The notes: generated by a model not told the origin, from the sequence alone. Counted from the first letter of the stretch, positions 17,146-27,964 are shown. The stretch: 64,000 nucleotides of DNA from Ancylomarina longa (GCF_003996985.1 NZ_RJJX01000006.1:124001-188000); one strand, 5' to 3'. Made by a program: numbers and translations.

Positions 17146-19059
17146 TCAAGGATTTTTGGGTAAGGAAACAGAAAAAATACTTCCTTTTTCCAATTCGCTT
17201 TCTACCGAAATGTCTCCTTTATTTTGTCCCACAAATTCCTTACAAAGAATTAAACCTAAACCTGTTCCAATTTCGTCAGAAGTACCAATCCGGGTATAAT
17301 TGGTGTCAATTCGGAATAGTTTATTCTGATTCTCAACACTAATACCAATTCCATTATCTTTTACGGATAAAACTAGTCTATCTTCTAAATTATTTAAACT
17401 AATTTCAATTTCTCCACCTATTTTTGTGAATTTTATTGCGTTAGAGAGTAGATTTCGAATCACCGTATCTACCATGTATTCATCCACATATGCATTAGTA
17501 TCTCCCTTCTTTTGAAGAGAAATATTTATTTGCTTTTTATCAGCATTTATCTCGTGTAAAAGCATGTTAGAATTTACAAGACGAGATAAATCCGTAGGTT
17601 TTGGGTTAAATAAAATATTTCCCATTTGAGAACGGGACCATTCCAACAAATTATTAAGCAAATTAAATTCTTGCTTTACTGCAGAATTAATCAATGTAGC
17701 TGCTTCCTCTATTTGTTCTACACCTATGCGCCTTGCATCCTCCATTAAACTTTGTGAAATTGGCAACAGCACATTGAAAGGATTCTTTAAATCATGAGCA
17801 AGAATTGAAAAAAACTTATCTTTTGTAATCAATGCCTCATTTAATGCCATTTCGCTTAATTTCCTTGAAGTAATATCCCTGGCAATTGCCATTAGAGTAT
17901 CATTTTGTCCTTGAGAATTAAATTCAGGAATTAGCTGCCATTCAAAATAATGTGTTTTATCTTTTATTTTGAGAGAAAATTCGACCGTTCTCGTTTTAGC
18001 TGAATCAAAAACGATTTGCATTTCCTGCTCCCAAAATTTACATAGATCATCAGGAAAACCCAATTCCTGATGCGTTTTACCAATAAAATTATCTGGTTCC
18101 ATATTTAGCACCTTTTGTATTGCAGAATTAACAAACAGATGCTTGTAATTTCTATCAAAGCGCATAATTAAATCCGTGGCATTTTCTACTAAGGTTCTAA
18201 ACCGCTCTTCGCTCTCCTTTAATTTATTTTCAGCAATTTTGCGATTCGACACATTTCTGATTGCAACAAAATAAACTCTCTGTCCTAGAGTATCAATCAA
18301 ATTAACAACTACTTCTACAGGAATTATTGCTTGTGATTTACTAATTAATGTAGTTTCGAAAATCGCAGATCCTTTTTTATCAATTTGCTTTTTTCGATCC
18401 CCATAATCCATAGAATTGTTAGGATCATCAATATCTGGAATTGACAATTTATTTAATTCCTCCTCAGAATATTGTAGCAATATTGGTAGCTGAGAGCCAA
18501 ATTCAATTATTTTACCTGCTTCGTCGTGTATTAAAAAAGCATCACCCGCCGATTCAAATATTGTCTTATAAAATTCTTCTCTCTGACCAACCTTATCAAT
18601 AAGATGATAGTAGTTTGTAATATCCTCACTTTGAATTACAAGCTTATCGACAGTACCATTGCTGTCGAAAATCGGGGAAACAGATTTCTCCTCGAATTTT
18701 ACGTTTCCATTTTCAGAATAAGATTTCAGAAACTTATTAGCAATTTTATTTTGAATTACCTGCTCAACGGTACACTCTTTACAAGGTTGATCTAAATCAT
18801 AAAGAATAGCGTAACATTTTTTCCCCAGAACACAATTATTATCCAAATTAGAATCCCGTAAACACTTATAATTCATCTCGATTATAGTGAAATCAGTATC
18901 AATTACAGATATAGCTGTTTCTTTCCCGTTTATTTGATTAATTACATCAAGACTCTCAAATTCATGGTTGTTCTGAGCTAGCTCATTACGCAATTCTAAT
19001 AACTCTCCTTCGAGTTCTTCAATTCTATCTTTTAGTTGGTATGTTGATTCTTTTAGCAT
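17146..19059 (-). CDS. Soluble multi-PAS sensor histidine kinase
   Basis: The 637 residues show no membrane helix or signal peptide, so the kinase is cytosolic. An N-terminal coiled coil (1-35) is followed by three PAS domains (about 45-150, 160-275, 285-405). The first carries a Cys pair in GKKCYAILYDLDQPCKEC, possibly cofactor- or redox-related. HisKA begins near 418 with FSILAHDLKNPFN. The HATPase domain has NLLSNAIKFT, KDNGIGI and GTGLGLILC. No receiver domain and no adjacent response regulator are present, so it is an orphan kinase. The convergent prenyl synthase ends 13 bp away. Confidence 0.9.
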   Translation of the reverse strand: MLKESTYQLKDRIEELEGELLELRNELAQNNHEFESLDVINQINGKETAISVIDTDFTIIEMNYKCLRDSNLDNNCVLGKKCYAILYDLDQPCKECTVEQVIQNKIANKFLKSYSENGNVKFEEKSVSPIFDSNGTVDKLVIQSEDITNYYHLIDKVGQREEFYKTIFESAGDAFLIHDEAGKIIEFGSQLPILLQYSEEELNKLSIPDIDDPNNSMDYGDRKKQIDKKGSAIFETTLISKSQAIIPVEVVVNLIDTLGQRVYFVAIRNVSNRKIAENKLKESEERFRTLVENATDLIMRFDRNYKHLFVNSAIQKVLNMEPDNFIGKTHQELGFPDDLCKFWEQEMQIVFDSAKTRTVEFSLKIKDKTHYFEWQLIPEFNSQGQNDTLMAIARDITSRKLSEMALNEALITKDKFFSILAHDLKNPFNVLLPISQSLMEDARRIGVEQIEEAATLINSAVKQEFNLLNNLLEWSRSQMGNILFNPKPTDLSRLVNSNMLLHEINADKKQINISLQKKGDTNAYVDEYMVDTVIRNLLSNAIKFTKIGGEIEISLNNLEDRLVLSVKDNGIGISVENQNKLFRIDTNYTRIGTSDEIGTGLGLILCKEFVGQNKGDISVESELEKGSIFSVSLPKNP

Positions 19060-19126
19060 TAAATTCTTAAGAATATTTTCTTATCAATAATTTATCGAAA
19101 TTAAAAAAATAATTGTAATTAAAAAG

Positions 19127-19154
19127 AAAAAGCCGGAAATAATTCCGGCTTTTT
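19127..19154. terminator. Terminator after deoC, usable in both directions
   Basis: The stem AAAAGCCGGAA/TTCCGGCTTTT (19127-19137 with 19143-19153) is A/T-flanked on both sides. It lies 18 bp past the deoC stop on the minus strand. Confidence 0.85.
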
Positions 19155-19171
19155 GTTAAATCTACTTATAT

Positions 19172-20071
19172 TTAAAAATACCTAATTTCTTTTACTTCTC
19201 CTGTCTCCAATTTGTGAATTTCGGTAAGTAAGTTATTTGCTAAACTTGAGGCTCCAATTCGCAAATATTCATTATTTAGCCAATCTTCATCTAAATTATT
19301 TTTAGATATCGAATAAAACTCAATGGCATCCTTTCCTGTAGAAATACCACCAGCAGGCTTAAATCCAACCATTCTGCCTGTTCTCTCATGATACTCTTTA
19401 ATAGCTTGAGTCATGACAAAAGCTGCCTCCAAAGTAGCATTTACAGGAACCTTTCCTGTTGATGTTTTAATAAAATTAGCACCTGCTTCCATGGCAATAA
19501 TTGAGGCTGTTCGGATGTTAGTTGCTGTTTTCAACTCTCCTGTTTCCAAAATGACCTTTAAATGTCCTTTTCCACAAGCTTCTTTTTGTGCTACAATCTC
19601 ATCGAAAACGGTTTGATAATTTCCTTCGAGAAAAGCCCCTATAGAAATTACAATATCCACTTCATCGGCTCCTTTTTCGACAGCCATTTTACATTCTAAT
19701 GCCTTAACTTCAACGAAAGATTGAGAAGATGGGAAAACACCGGCAACAGAGGCAATATTTACGCCTTCCGCTTTTAAGTTTTCATTTAATGTTGGCACTT
19801 GGTATGGATATACACAAATTGCCGCAACATTCGGCATGTCAAAATCATTCTGGAAGTTATTTACATTCTCTGCAAAACTCTTGGCTCTTGCATGTGTGTC
19901 GGTAGAATTTAAAGTCGTTAAATCGATTAACGAGAAATTTTTCTTTAAATTCTCAACGGTGTACAAAGAATAAAAATCGGAAGCTAAAATCTCTTTTACC
20001 TGATTGCTCACCTCTTGATCATTCAATTCTAAATTGTACGATTTCAAGATCTCTAAAATGTTTTTCTTCAT
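19172..20071 (-). CDS. deoC: Deoxyribose-phosphate aldolase
   Basis: The enzyme cleaves 2-deoxyribose-5-phosphate to glyceraldehyde-3-phosphate and acetaldehyde in deoxynucleoside catabolism. The Schiff-base lysine is in NFIKTSTGK (about 211-219). The other conserved pieces are EVDIVISIGAFLEG, VILETGEL, and the phosphate-binding GFKPAGGIST. At 299 residues it is longer than the roughly 220-260 residues of E. coli-type enzymes because of an N-terminal extension (about 50 residues) and a C-terminal helix. Such longer forms are usual in Bacteroidota. The ATG at 20071 is well placed. Confidence 0.93.
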   Translation of the reverse strand: MKKNILEILKSYNLELNDQEVSNQVKEILASDFYSLYTVENLKKNFSLIDLTTLNSTDTHARAKSFAENVNNFQNDFDMPNVAAICVYPYQVPTLNENLKAEGVNIASVAGVFPSSQSFVEVKALECKMAVEKGADEVDIVISIGAFLEGNYQTVFDEIVAQKEACGKGHLKVILETGELKTATNIRTASIIAMEAGANFIKTSTGKVPVNATLEAAFVMTQAIKEYHERTGRMVGFKPAGGISTGKDAIEFYSISKNNLDEDWLNNEYLRIGASSLANNLLTEIHKLETGEVKEIRYF

Positions 20072-20268
20072 CCTTACGAAATTTTAATTAGGATGGAGCG
20101 CCAAATCCTAAATTTGGAGCTACATAATGTAAATAAATAATAATTAACCAGTTGCGGACGTTTCCGCTGATTTTTCCATATGCACAGTAGAGCTCTCTAC
20201 TGTACTTCTTTACTAATGCCAAAATTATAATAAAATTGGTGGAATACTCTATTTCATGCACTTAACTT

Positions 20269-20604
20269 TTAGCGAAGCTTCTCATTGTTTTTATGCCTAT
20301 CCTTATCCCGCTTTGTTTTCTTTTCGAGATTTTTCTGGAAGGCAGCATTTAAATCGACTCCGGTTTGGTTAGCCAAACACATTAAAACCCAAAGAACATC
20401 AGCCATTTCATCGGCTAAATTGCCTTTTTTATCACTTTCTTTGAAGGACTGTTCCCCATATTTTCTGGAGATAATTCGAGCTACCTCTCCAACTTCTTCT
20501 GTTAGAATAGCCATATTCGTTAGCTCATTAAAATATCGTACGCCATATTTTTTGATCCACTGATCTACCATTTTCTGCGCCTCACTGATCGCAACCTCTT
20601 TCAT
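20269..20604 (-). CDS. MazG-like nucleotide pyrophosphohydrolase
   Basis: The 111-residue all-alpha NTP-PPase has the paired metal-binding motifs LTEEVGEVAR (EExxE, about 29-38) and LADEMADVLW (ExxD, about 63-72). It would hydrolyse a non-canonical or excess nucleoside triphosphate to the monophosphate, but specificity is not readable. It follows dtd by 3 bp on the same strand, so the two quality-control enzymes form an operon. Confidence 0.88.
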   Translation of the reverse strand: MKEVAISEAQKMVDQWIKKYGVRYFNELTNMAILTEEVGEVARIISRKYGEQSFKESDKKGNLADEMADVLWVLMCLANQTGVDLNAAFQKNLEKKTKRDKDRHKNNEKLR

Positions 20605-20607
20605 ATT

Positions 20608-21060
20608 CTACTCCTTATTTTTAGAATCGATTATAATGGTTACCGGTCCATCATTTATTAATGAAACCTTCATTTCTGCACCAAATTTTCCAGTTTGCAC
20701 TTTTTTCCCAGCTTCCTTCTCTAAACAAGAGACAAAACTGTTGTACAGGGGAATAGCAACATCTGGTTTAGCAGCTGGAATGTATGATGGGCGATTTCCT
20801 TTTTTGGTCTTAGCTTGCAAAGTAAACTGGCTAATGGCCAAAATATTTCCATCAATGTCCACCAAAGATTTGTTCATCACCCCTTCTTCATCATCGAAAA
20901 TTCGAAGATTACAGATTTTTTTACTCAACCATTCAGCATCTTCTAGGGTATCCGCATTTTCAATTCCCACCAAGACCATAAGCCCTTGCTCAATCCGGCC
21001 AACAATCACAGAATCAACCTTTACCGAGGCTTGGCTAACACGTTGAATCACAATTCGCAT
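20608..21060 (-). CDS. dtd: D-aminoacyl-tRNA deacylase
   Basis: The 150-residue enzyme is the standard length and removes D-amino acids (and glycine mischarged on tRNA-Ala) from tRNA. Both diagnostic motifs are present: SQFTLQAKTKKGNRPSY (about 78-94, SQFTL) and NDGPVTIIID (about 136-145, the cross-subunit Gly-Pro motif). The N-terminal MRIVIQRVSQASVKV is also typical. It leads a two-gene operon with the MazG-like hydrolase. Confidence 0.95.
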   Translation of the reverse strand: MRIVIQRVSQASVKVDSVIVGRIEQGLMVLVGIENADTLEDAEWLSKKICNLRIFDDEEGVMNKSLVDIDGNILAISQFTLQAKTKKGNRPSYIPAAKPDVAIPLYNSFVSCLEKEAGKKVQTGKFGAEMKVSLINDGPVTIIIDSKNKE

Positions 21061-21242
21061 AACTAAATATTTATTAAGACTAAATAATGATAGTTAGTCA
21101 AATATAGCGTTTAACTTTCGAGGTAATTCACTTTATAAAAAGCTATTTTCATCTGCTATCCATTATTAAAATTAATTCTAAATTAAAACCATTACTAAAT
21201 TATAATCATCTTTGTAGATTAATAAAATAAACACGACAAATC

Positions 21243-22226
21243 ATGTTATTTTTCATTAGTTCATCACATAATCCTGCTTTTAATCTTGCTACAGAAGAGT
21301 TTTTACTAAAAAACTATGAAGATGATTTCTTCTTTCTGTACATCAACATCCCATCTCTTATTGTAGGAAAACATCAAAACACTCTTGCAGAGATTAATAT
21401 TGAAAAGGCAGAGCAAGAAAAAATTCCAGTTTTTAGACGATTATCCGGTGGAGGAACGGTTTTCCATGACGAAGGAAATTTGAACTATTGTTTCATCAAG
21501 AAAGGAGAAAAGGGGAAGCTAGTTGATTTTCAAAAATATAGTTCCCCAATAATTGATACGTTGCAAAAACTAAAAGTGAATGCAAAATTCGAAGGTAAAA
21601 GTGATTTGACCATCGATGGAAAAAAATTCTCTGGAAACGCATCCCACGTATTCAAAAACAAAGTAATGCAGCACGGAACAATGCTTTTTTCGAGCGATTT
21701 ATCGAGATTAAACCAATTACTCAAGGTAAATCCCTTAAAGTTCAAAGATCGCGGAGTACGATCCATAAGAAGCAGAGTAACCAATATATCAGACTACCTT
21801 TCCTTACAAATATCTATGGATAAGTTTGCTGCTTTAATCATTCAAGAGTTTAAGCTTAATTTCCCAGAAGCAATAGAATTTGAATTGTCAGACTTGGACG
21901 AAGCCAAAATTAAATTGCTAATGACCAAGAAATACAATAATTGGAAATGGAACTATGGTTACTCCCCTAATTATAAATTTGAAAAACTGTGCAATTTTCC
22001 AGAAGGTACTATTTTGGAAATTAGTATGATAGTTGAGAAAGGAATTATTAAAAAAGTGACTTTAGAAGGAAATTGCCTTAATTTTGCAAATCTTTCTGAT
22101 TTCGAGAGAATACTAAGCGGTACAATTCATTATAAATCAGCTATTTTAAATCTTTTAGAAGATATTAATCTAAACTTATACTTTAAGAATATCAATACAA
22201 GTCAACTTATTAAAGCTTTTTTCTAG
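21243..22226 (+). CDS. lplA: Lipoate--protein ligase
   Basis: The 327-residue protein attaches lipoate to lipoyl domains of 2-oxoacid dehydrogenases and the glycine cleavage H protein. Lipoyl-AMP ligase signatures are RRLSGGGTVFHDEGNLN (about 73-89), the adenylate-binding DLTIDGKKFSGNAS (about 121-134, including the catalytic Lys) and MQHGTMLF. The C-terminal 80 residues form the accessory lipoate-ligase domain. The gene lies alone on the plus strand, divergent from dtd and convergent with uvrC. Confidence 0.92.
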   Translation: MLFFISSSHNPAFNLATEEFLLKNYEDDFFFLYINIPSLIVGKHQNTLAEINIEKAEQEKIPVFRRLSGGGTVFHDEGNLNYCFIKKGEKGKLVDFQKYSSPIIDTLQKLKVNAKFEGKSDLTIDGKKFSGNASHVFKNKVMQHGTMLFSSDLSRLNQLLKVNPLKFKDRGVRSIRSRVTNISDYLSLQISMDKFAALIIQEFKLNFPEAIEFELSDLDEAKIKLLMTKKYNNWKWNYGYSPNYKFEKLCNFPEGTILEISMIVEKGIIKKVTLEGNCLNFANLSDFERILSGTIHYKSAILNLLEDINLNLYFKNINTSQLIKAFF

Positions 22227-22297
22227 TAATAGCCTTATTTCCTCAATCAAATATTTCCTCCTATATTAATATAAATAATACATTTAGGTGAAAAATT

Positions 22298-24109
22298 CTA
22301 ATTAAAATATTTATAGACAGTTAAGGCTTTAGATTTACCAAGTTCTGATTCTAATTCAGACCTACTTGCTTTCTTTACATTTTCAACTGACTTAAACTTT
22401 TGAATTAACTTTTGAACCGATTTTGGACCAATTCCTTCGATCTTATCCAATTCGGAGCCAATAAATGCCTTCGAACGCTTTTGACGATGAAAAGTAATAC
22501 CAAATCGATGTGCCTCATTACGCAAATACTGAATTGTTTTTAAGGTTTCCGAATTTTTATCCAGATACAATGGGTAGGGATCTCCTGGAAAATAAATCTC
22601 CTCCAATTTTTTTGCAATTCCAATTACAGATATTTTACCCCTCAATTTCAATTTATCAAGACTATTTAGAGCAGCTCCTAATTGACCTTTTCCGCCATCT
22701 ATTACTATTAATTGTGGTAGACTCTTGTTTTCCTCCAATAATCTTCGATATCTACGGTAAATAATTTCTTCCATCGAAGCAAAATCATTAGCACCAATCA
22801 CAGTCTTGATATTAAAATGCCGATAATCCTTTTTATAAGGCCTGGCATTTCGAAAAACAACACAGGATGCTACAGGGTTTGTTCCCTGAATATTCGAATT
22901 ATCAAAACACTCGATATGAATTGGTGTATCTTTCAATCTCAAATCGGTGCGCATTTTATCCAAAATACGATCAGAATGGGATTGCTTTAGTGACTTCTCA
23001 CCTTTCTTTAATTTCTCCAGACGGTAATATTTGACGTTACGTTGAGATAAATCTAGTAATTTCTTCTTGTCACCGCGTTGGGGAACTACAAAACGGACAT
23101 TCTGAATGGGTAAATCCAGCTCAAAAGGAATTAAAATCTCCTTGGCAGTACTGAATATTTTTTGTCGAATTTCGGCAATAGCTAAAGACAGCAAGTCCTC
23201 TTTTCTTTCATCCAATTTTTTCTTCATTTCAATAGTATGTGCCTGAATTATTGCTCCATTTACCACTTTTAAGAAATTAACGTAAGCATAATTCTCATCA
23301 TCAATTATTGAATATACATCAATGTTATTAATGGAAGGATTTACAATAGTAGACTTGCTTTGGTACTTTGAGAGTAATTCAAGTTTCTCTTTGATAATAT
23401 GAGCCTCTTCAAATTTGAACTCATTGGCCAACTCCTGCATTTTTTCCCTCAACTGTCCGGTCACTGAACCAATATTTCCCTTTAAAATATTCCTAATATC
23501 CTTTATCCTCTGTTCGTAATTCTCTTTTCTTTCCTTTCCTACACAAGGAGCTTTGCAATTCCCGATATGAAACTCCAAACAAACTTTAAACTTATTGTCC
23601 CTTATTCCCTCTTCCGACAAACTTAAATTACATGTACGCAATTGGTATAAAGACTGAATCATGTCCATCAGTATTTTAACCATTTTCACACTGGTATAAG
23701 GCCCAAAATATTCAGAACCATCCTTAATCAAATGTCTTGTAACCTGTACCCTGGGATAATTCTCTTTTTTTATACATATCCATGGAAAAGACTTATCATC
23801 TTTAAGAAGAACATTATAACGTGGCTGATACTTTTTAATGAGATTATTTTCTAAAAACAAAGCATCCTCTTCCGATTCAACAACAATATGTCGAATTTCC
23901 ACAATCTTACGAACCATAATATTCGTTTTCGCAGAATCATGAACTTTATTAAAATAGGAAGCAACTCTCCTTTTGAGTCGCTTTGCTTTTCCAACGTAAA
24001 TAATTGTGTTGTTCTTATCAAAAAATTGATATACTCCCGGCTCTTCAGGTAGGATAGAGACTATCGATTTTAAATGATCTATGTTTTTATTTTTAATCAC
24101 TAAATTCAA
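22298..24109 (-). CDS. uvrC: Excinuclease ABC subunit C
   Basis: The 603 residues contain the whole UvrC architecture. The GIY-YIG nuclease spans about 20-100 (PGVYQFF, IIYVGKAKRLKRRV). Cys positions around CLEFHIGNCKAPCVG lie near 178-190. The UvrB-binding UVR motif lies near 205-240, the RNase H-like 5' nuclease spans about 380-540 (IECFDNSNIQG, VIDGGKGQL), and C-terminal helix-hairpin-helix repeats are near 555-600. It makes both incisions in nucleotide excision repair. The start is non-ATG: TTG at 24109, or GTG three codons later. It is 17 bp after ade on the same strand. Confidence 0.95.
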   Translation of the reverse strand: MNLVIKNKNIDHLKSIVSILPEEPGVYQFFDKNNTIIYVGKAKRLKRRVASYFNKVHDSAKTNIMVRKIVEIRHIVVESEEDALFLENNLIKKYQPRYNVLLKDDKSFPWICIKKENYPRVQVTRHLIKDGSEYFGPYTSVKMVKILMDMIQSLYQLRTCNLSLSEEGIRDNKFKVCLEFHIGNCKAPCVGKERKENYEQRIKDIRNILKGNIGSVTGQLREKMQELANEFKFEEAHIIKEKLELLSKYQSKSTIVNPSINNIDVYSIIDDENYAYVNFLKVVNGAIIQAHTIEMKKKLDERKEDLLSLAIAEIRQKIFSTAKEILIPFELDLPIQNVRFVVPQRGDKKKLLDLSQRNVKYYRLEKLKKGEKSLKQSHSDRILDKMRTDLRLKDTPIHIECFDNSNIQGTNPVASCVVFRNARPYKKDYRHFNIKTVIGANDFASMEEIIYRRYRRLLEENKSLPQLIVIDGGKGQLGAALNSLDKLKLRGKISVIGIAKKLEEIYFPGDPYPLYLDKNSETLKTIQYLRNEAHRFGITFHRQKRSKAFIGSELDKIEGIGPKSVQKLIQKFKSVENVKKASRSELESELGKSKALTVYKYFN

Positions 24110-24126
24110 ATTTCGATTAATAAAAC

Positions 24127-25770
24127 CTATTCCTCCTTAAAAAGATTAACTACCTTAAATTGGCTTACATCAAACAAACCTTTGTCAGATAATTTTAATT
24201 TTGGGATGACCAACAAAGACATAAATGCCAGTGTCATAAAAGGTGATTGAAAAGATGAGCCTAATGAAGAAGCAAAATTACGCAACTTATTGTAATCTCG
24301 AACCAACTCACCTCCTGTTTTGTTTGACATCAAACCTGCAACTTCTAATCTTACCCTTTCACAATCACCATTGGAAACAGCAACAATACCGCCTTTCATT
24401 TCAATTAGCGTATTAATGGCATACAACAATTCTTCATCACTTGTTCCAACAGCAATAATATTGTGACTATCATGAGCAATACTTTCGGCAATTGCCCCTT
24501 TTTTATATCCAAAACCTTTTGCGAAACCAATAACGGGCTGACCATTATCGTAACGACTCATCACAACCATTTTTAATAAATCATTCTCGATATCAGAAAC
24601 AACATTAGAATCTTCAACTTTGGGTTTACACAAGACAGAATCAGTTAATAAATTACCATCCTGCACTACAATTGCTTGTATTGATCCCTTCTGTGGCAGA
24701 ATACGCAAATCAGATAGTTGAATTGGTTTTCGACTAAAATTATTCAAAAGAATATCATTATTGGTCTCAAAAAGAACCTCATTCTCTCTATAAATACATT
24801 TCCCTTTTCGAAATACCTCTTGGACCAAAAAAGATTTCGGATTATCAATTACAATAAAATCTGCAGAATCTCCGATCTGAAGTAAACCCAAATCCAGACC
24901 GTAATGGCGAATCGGATTGTAACTTGCAGCACGAAGCAAGGAAAATAGATTAAGTCCCTTTTTAAGCCCTTTCTTAATTAGGTGATTAATGTGTCCATTT
25001 CCCATCAAATCATCAGGATGTAAATCATCCGTACACAACATTATTTTTTCAGGATGAGAATCTAATAATGGATACAAAGCCTCAAAATCCTTTGCGGCAC
25101 TCCCTTCTCTGATTTGAATCATCATACCAAGGTTAATTTTCTCCAAAGCCTCTTCGATGTTCGAGCATTCATGATCTGCAGAAATACCTGAAGCCACATA
25201 TTTTTTAAGATCACTGCCACTCAAACCCGGAGCATGACCATCAATTTTTTTCCCAAGATTCTTACAGGCTCTTATCTTCCGAAGCACCTCTAAATCCTCT
25301 TCAATAACACCAATAAAATCCATCACCTCTGCAAGACAAACGACCTCTTCTCTTTTCAGAAGACTTTCAACAATATTACTGTCCAATATAAATCCGGAAG
25401 TTTCATGACGTGTTGCCGGCACACAAGAAGGAACTCCAAAGCGGATTTCAAGTGGCACTTTTTTGGCATCATTTATCATGAAATCAACACCAATCTCCCC
25501 TAATACATTTGCAATCTCATGAGGGTCTGTCACCAAACCTAAGGTTCCTTGTTGAACTGCAAGGTTTGCAAACCTACTCGGAATTAAAAGAGAACTTTCA
25601 ATATGCATATGTGCATCAACAAGCCCCGGTAAAATATAACAATCAGGAACAGATTCTCTCCTTGTAATTGAAACTATTCGTCCCCTCTCTACCACAACTT
25701 CTGCCTTAATTATTTCTCTCGAAACAACATCAATAACATTACCTGAAATTGAAAAATTAATATTGCCCAT
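24127..25770 (-). CDS. ade: Adenine deaminase
   Basis: The 547-residue amidohydrolase converts adenine to hypoxanthine for purine salvage. Metal-binding motifs are GLVDAHMHIESS (about 57-68), VTDPHEIANV and CTDDLHPDDL (about 245-254). The C-terminal third has the IAHDSHNIIAVGT region characteristic of bacterial Ade. Length matches the family. The gene is separated from mnmG by a terminator and followed closely by uvrC, suggesting an ade-uvrC transcript. Confidence 0.92.
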   Translation of the reverse strand: MGNINFSISGNVIDVVSREIIKAEVVVERGRIVSITRRESVPDCYILPGLVDAHMHIESSLLIPSRFANLAVQQGTLGLVTDPHEIANVLGEIGVDFMINDAKKVPLEIRFGVPSCVPATRHETSGFILDSNIVESLLKREEVVCLAEVMDFIGVIEEDLEVLRKIRACKNLGKKIDGHAPGLSGSDLKKYVASGISADHECSNIEEALEKINLGMMIQIREGSAAKDFEALYPLLDSHPEKIMLCTDDLHPDDLMGNGHINHLIKKGLKKGLNLFSLLRAASYNPIRHYGLDLGLLQIGDSADFIVIDNPKSFLVQEVFRKGKCIYRENEVLFETNNDILLNNFSRKPIQLSDLRILPQKGSIQAIVVQDGNLLTDSVLCKPKVEDSNVVSDIENDLLKMVVMSRYDNGQPVIGFAKGFGYKKGAIAESIAHDSHNIIAVGTSDEELLYAINTLIEMKGGIVAVSNGDCERVRLEVAGLMSNKTGGELVRDYNKLRNFASSLGSSFQSPFMTLAFMSLLVIPKLKLSDKGLFDVSQFKVVNLFKEE

Positions 25771-25842
25771 CTTTTGTGTATTACTATTTTAACTGTTGCT
25801 AATTAATTGCGAACATTTATTCTCTTAAACTGGAATTCAAAA

Positions 25843-25889
25843 ACGCCCGAAACTAGCTTTCTCTGATATAGAAAGTCAATTTCGGGCGG
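25843..25889 (-). terminator. Terminator after mnmG
   Basis: The outer stem CGCCCGAAA/TTTCGGGCG (25844-25852 with 25880-25888) encloses a second stem CTTTCT/AGAAAG. On the minus strand a T run follows. It separates mnmG from ade. Confidence 0.75.
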
Positions 25890-25921
25890 TTTAAGGAGTA
25901 AACTATTTTAAAATACTCCTA

Positions 25922-25937
25922 AGTTCCACGTGGAACA
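25922..25937. promoter_or_regulatory. parS-like centromere site
   Basis: AGTTCCACGTGGAACA matches the 16-bp palindrome TGTTCCACGTGGAACA at 15 of 16 positions. This is a known form of the ParB-binding parS site. It ends one base before the mnmG stop codon. A second near-identical site is at 39300-39315. Confidence 0.7.
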
Positions 25938-27815
25938 TTATCGTCCCATGAGTACTAAAAGAACGTTAATGTCGCTTGGGGAAACCCCTGAAATACGGGA
26001 TGCCTGTCCAATAGTCTGCGGCTGAATCTTATGTAGTTTTTGCCTTGCTTCAGTAGATAAAGATTGTAAGCTGGTGTACTCAAATCGATCTTTTATATCA
26101 ATATTTTCAAGACGAGTTAGCTTTTGAGCCATCAATTTTTCTCTATCGATATAGCCAGAATACTTTATTAAAACTTCTGCCGCTTCAATAATTTCTTCTC
26201 TTCTGTTTGAAATCGAATCAACAATTTGACGAAGTGCCGGTAGATATTCCACTAAGACAGAAATAGTCACCTGTGGTCTTAAAATTAAATCGTATAATTT
26301 TACACCTTGCTTAAGAGTTGCAGTTCCTAATTTTTCCAATACTGGATTCAAAAACTTAGGTTTACAACTGAATTCTTTACAAAAGGTAATTAATTTATCT
26401 CTTAATTCTATCTTCTCTTCAAGTAAATAAATACGTTCCTTGCTCGCCAAACCCAAATCATAAGCTTTAGGTGTTAGTCGAACATCAGCATCATCTTGTC
26501 GTAACAAGATTCTGTATTCTGCTCTCGAAGTGAACATTCTATAGGGTTCATCCACTCCCTTAGTTACTAAATCGTCAATCAAAACACCAATATATGCTTC
26601 ATCTCTATTCAAGGTAAATGATCCTTTTCCTTGTACAGCTAAGCTGGCATTTATACCAGCCATCATTCCTTGAGCACCAGCTTCTTCATATCCAGTGGTT
26701 CCATTAATTTGACCAGCAAAATACAGATTAGAAACCCGCTTTGTTTCCAAGGTATGGTAAAGCTGAGTTGGATCAAAATAATCATATTCTATTGCATAAC
26801 CAGGACGGTACATTTTTACTTTTTCTAATCCCGGCACTTTATGCAAAGCTTTCAGCTGAATATCCCACGGTAAACTTGATGAAAATCCATTGATGTAATA
26901 TTCGTGAGTAAATTCACCTTCTGGTTCCAAGAACAGTAGGTGTTCCTGTTTCTCGGCAAAGGTTGAAAGTTTAGATTCAATACTAGGACAATATCTTGGT
27001 CCGGTACTCTGAATAGTTCCATTGTACATTGGTGAATCTTCAAATCCTTCACGCAAATTATCATGAACATCAGGATTGGTATATGTGATATAGCATGGTC
27101 TTTGAACCAGTGTGCGATCGACATGATTTGTAAGATAGGAGAACTGATAAAAGCCTTCCTCCCCATCTTGTCTTCTCATTTGCGAAAAATCGATACTCCG
27201 GCCATCCAAACGGGCAGGTGTACCGGTTTTCATTCTGCCCACCTCAAAACCGATTTCTTTTAATTGTTCACTAATGCCTAAAGATGCTGGTTCAGCTGAT
27301 CGTCCACCTGTCTCTTGCTTTCGTCCAATATGCATTAAACCGTTCAGGAAAGTACCATTTGTTAGAATTACTGTTTTCGCAAAAATATCAATTCCCAACT
27401 TAGTCGTAACTCCAATAGCTTTTCCTTCTTTGATGATAACCCGAACGACGGCATCTTGCCACATGTCTAGATTATCTGTATTTTCAATAATTTTTCTCCA
27501 TTCAGAAGAAAAAATCATCCTGTCACACTGAGCTCTTGGACTCCACATTGCAGGCCCTTTTGAACGATTTAGCATACGAAATTGAATAGATGAACGGTCG
27601 GTCACAATGCCAGTGTATCCGCCTAAAGCATCCAGTTCCCGCACAATTTGTCCTTTCGCAATTCCACCAATGGCGGGATTACAGGACATTTGAGCAATTT
27701 TATTCATATCCATAGTGATCAAAAGAACAGAAGATCCCAGGTTTGCTGCAGCCGTCGCCGCCTCACATCCGGCATGACCGGCTCCCACTACTATAACATC
27801 GTACTTAGGCAACAT
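25938..27815 (-). CDS. mnmG: tRNA uridine-5-carboxymethylaminomethyl modification enzyme, FAD subunit
   Basis: The 625 residues match MnmG (GidA). The protein acts with MnmE to modify wobble uridine 34 in tRNAs. The N-terminal dinucleotide-binding motif [12 protein letters not shown] (about 9-20), the [11 protein letters not shown] loop, [11 protein letters not shown] and the C-terminal helical tRNA-binding domain are all present, with NAD/FAD contacts in [15 protein letters not shown]. In many bacteria mnmG lies close to the replication origin, and here a parS-like site touches its 3' end. Confidence 0.96.
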   Translation of the reverse strand: MLPKYDVIVVGAGHAGCEAATAAANLGSSVLLITMDMNKIAQMSCNPAIGGIAKGQIVRELDALGGYTGIVTDRSSIQFRMLNRSKGPAMWSPRAQCDRMIFSSEWRKIIENTDNLDMWQDAVVRVIIKEGKAIGVTTKLGIDIFAKTVILTNGTFLNGLMHIGRKQETGGRSAEPASLGISEQLKEIGFEVGRMKTGTPARLDGRSIDFSQMRRQDGEEGFYQFSYLTNHVDRTLVQRPCYITYTNPDVHDNLREGFEDSPMYNGTIQSTGPRYCPSIESKLSTFAEKQEHLLFLEPEGEFTHEYYINGFSSSLPWDIQLKALHKVPGLEKVKMYRPGYAIEYDYFDPTQLYHTLETKRVSNLYFAGQINGTTGYEEAGAQGMMAGINASLAVQGKGSFTLNRDEAYIGVLIDDLVTKGVDEPYRMFTSRAEYRILLRQDDADVRLTPKAYDLGLASKERIYLLEEKIELRDKLITFCKEFSCKPKFLNPVLEKLGTATLKQGVKLYDLILRPQVTISVLVEYLPALRQIVDSISNRREEIIEAAEVLIKYSGYIDREKLMAQKLTRLENIDIKDRFEYTSLQSLSTEARQKLHKIQPQTIGQASRISGVSPSDINVLLVLMGR

Positions 27816-27964
27816 ATAATATAAGATATTTGTATTCCATTTTCTTTATTCATTAACAATGATAAAGAATTAAGCTTAAAATATTGTATTTCAGGACACT
27901 AGCTGCCGATAAACTCACCTAGACATCTAATAATCAATACAATAAACTGAAAAATTGCACAAAT

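Noticed and set aside
20184..20203. 9-bp inverted repeat ACAGTAGAG/CTCTACTGT between deoC and the mazG-like gene
   Set aside because: The 2-nt loop and absence of a T run make it an unlikely terminator. No other role could be supported.
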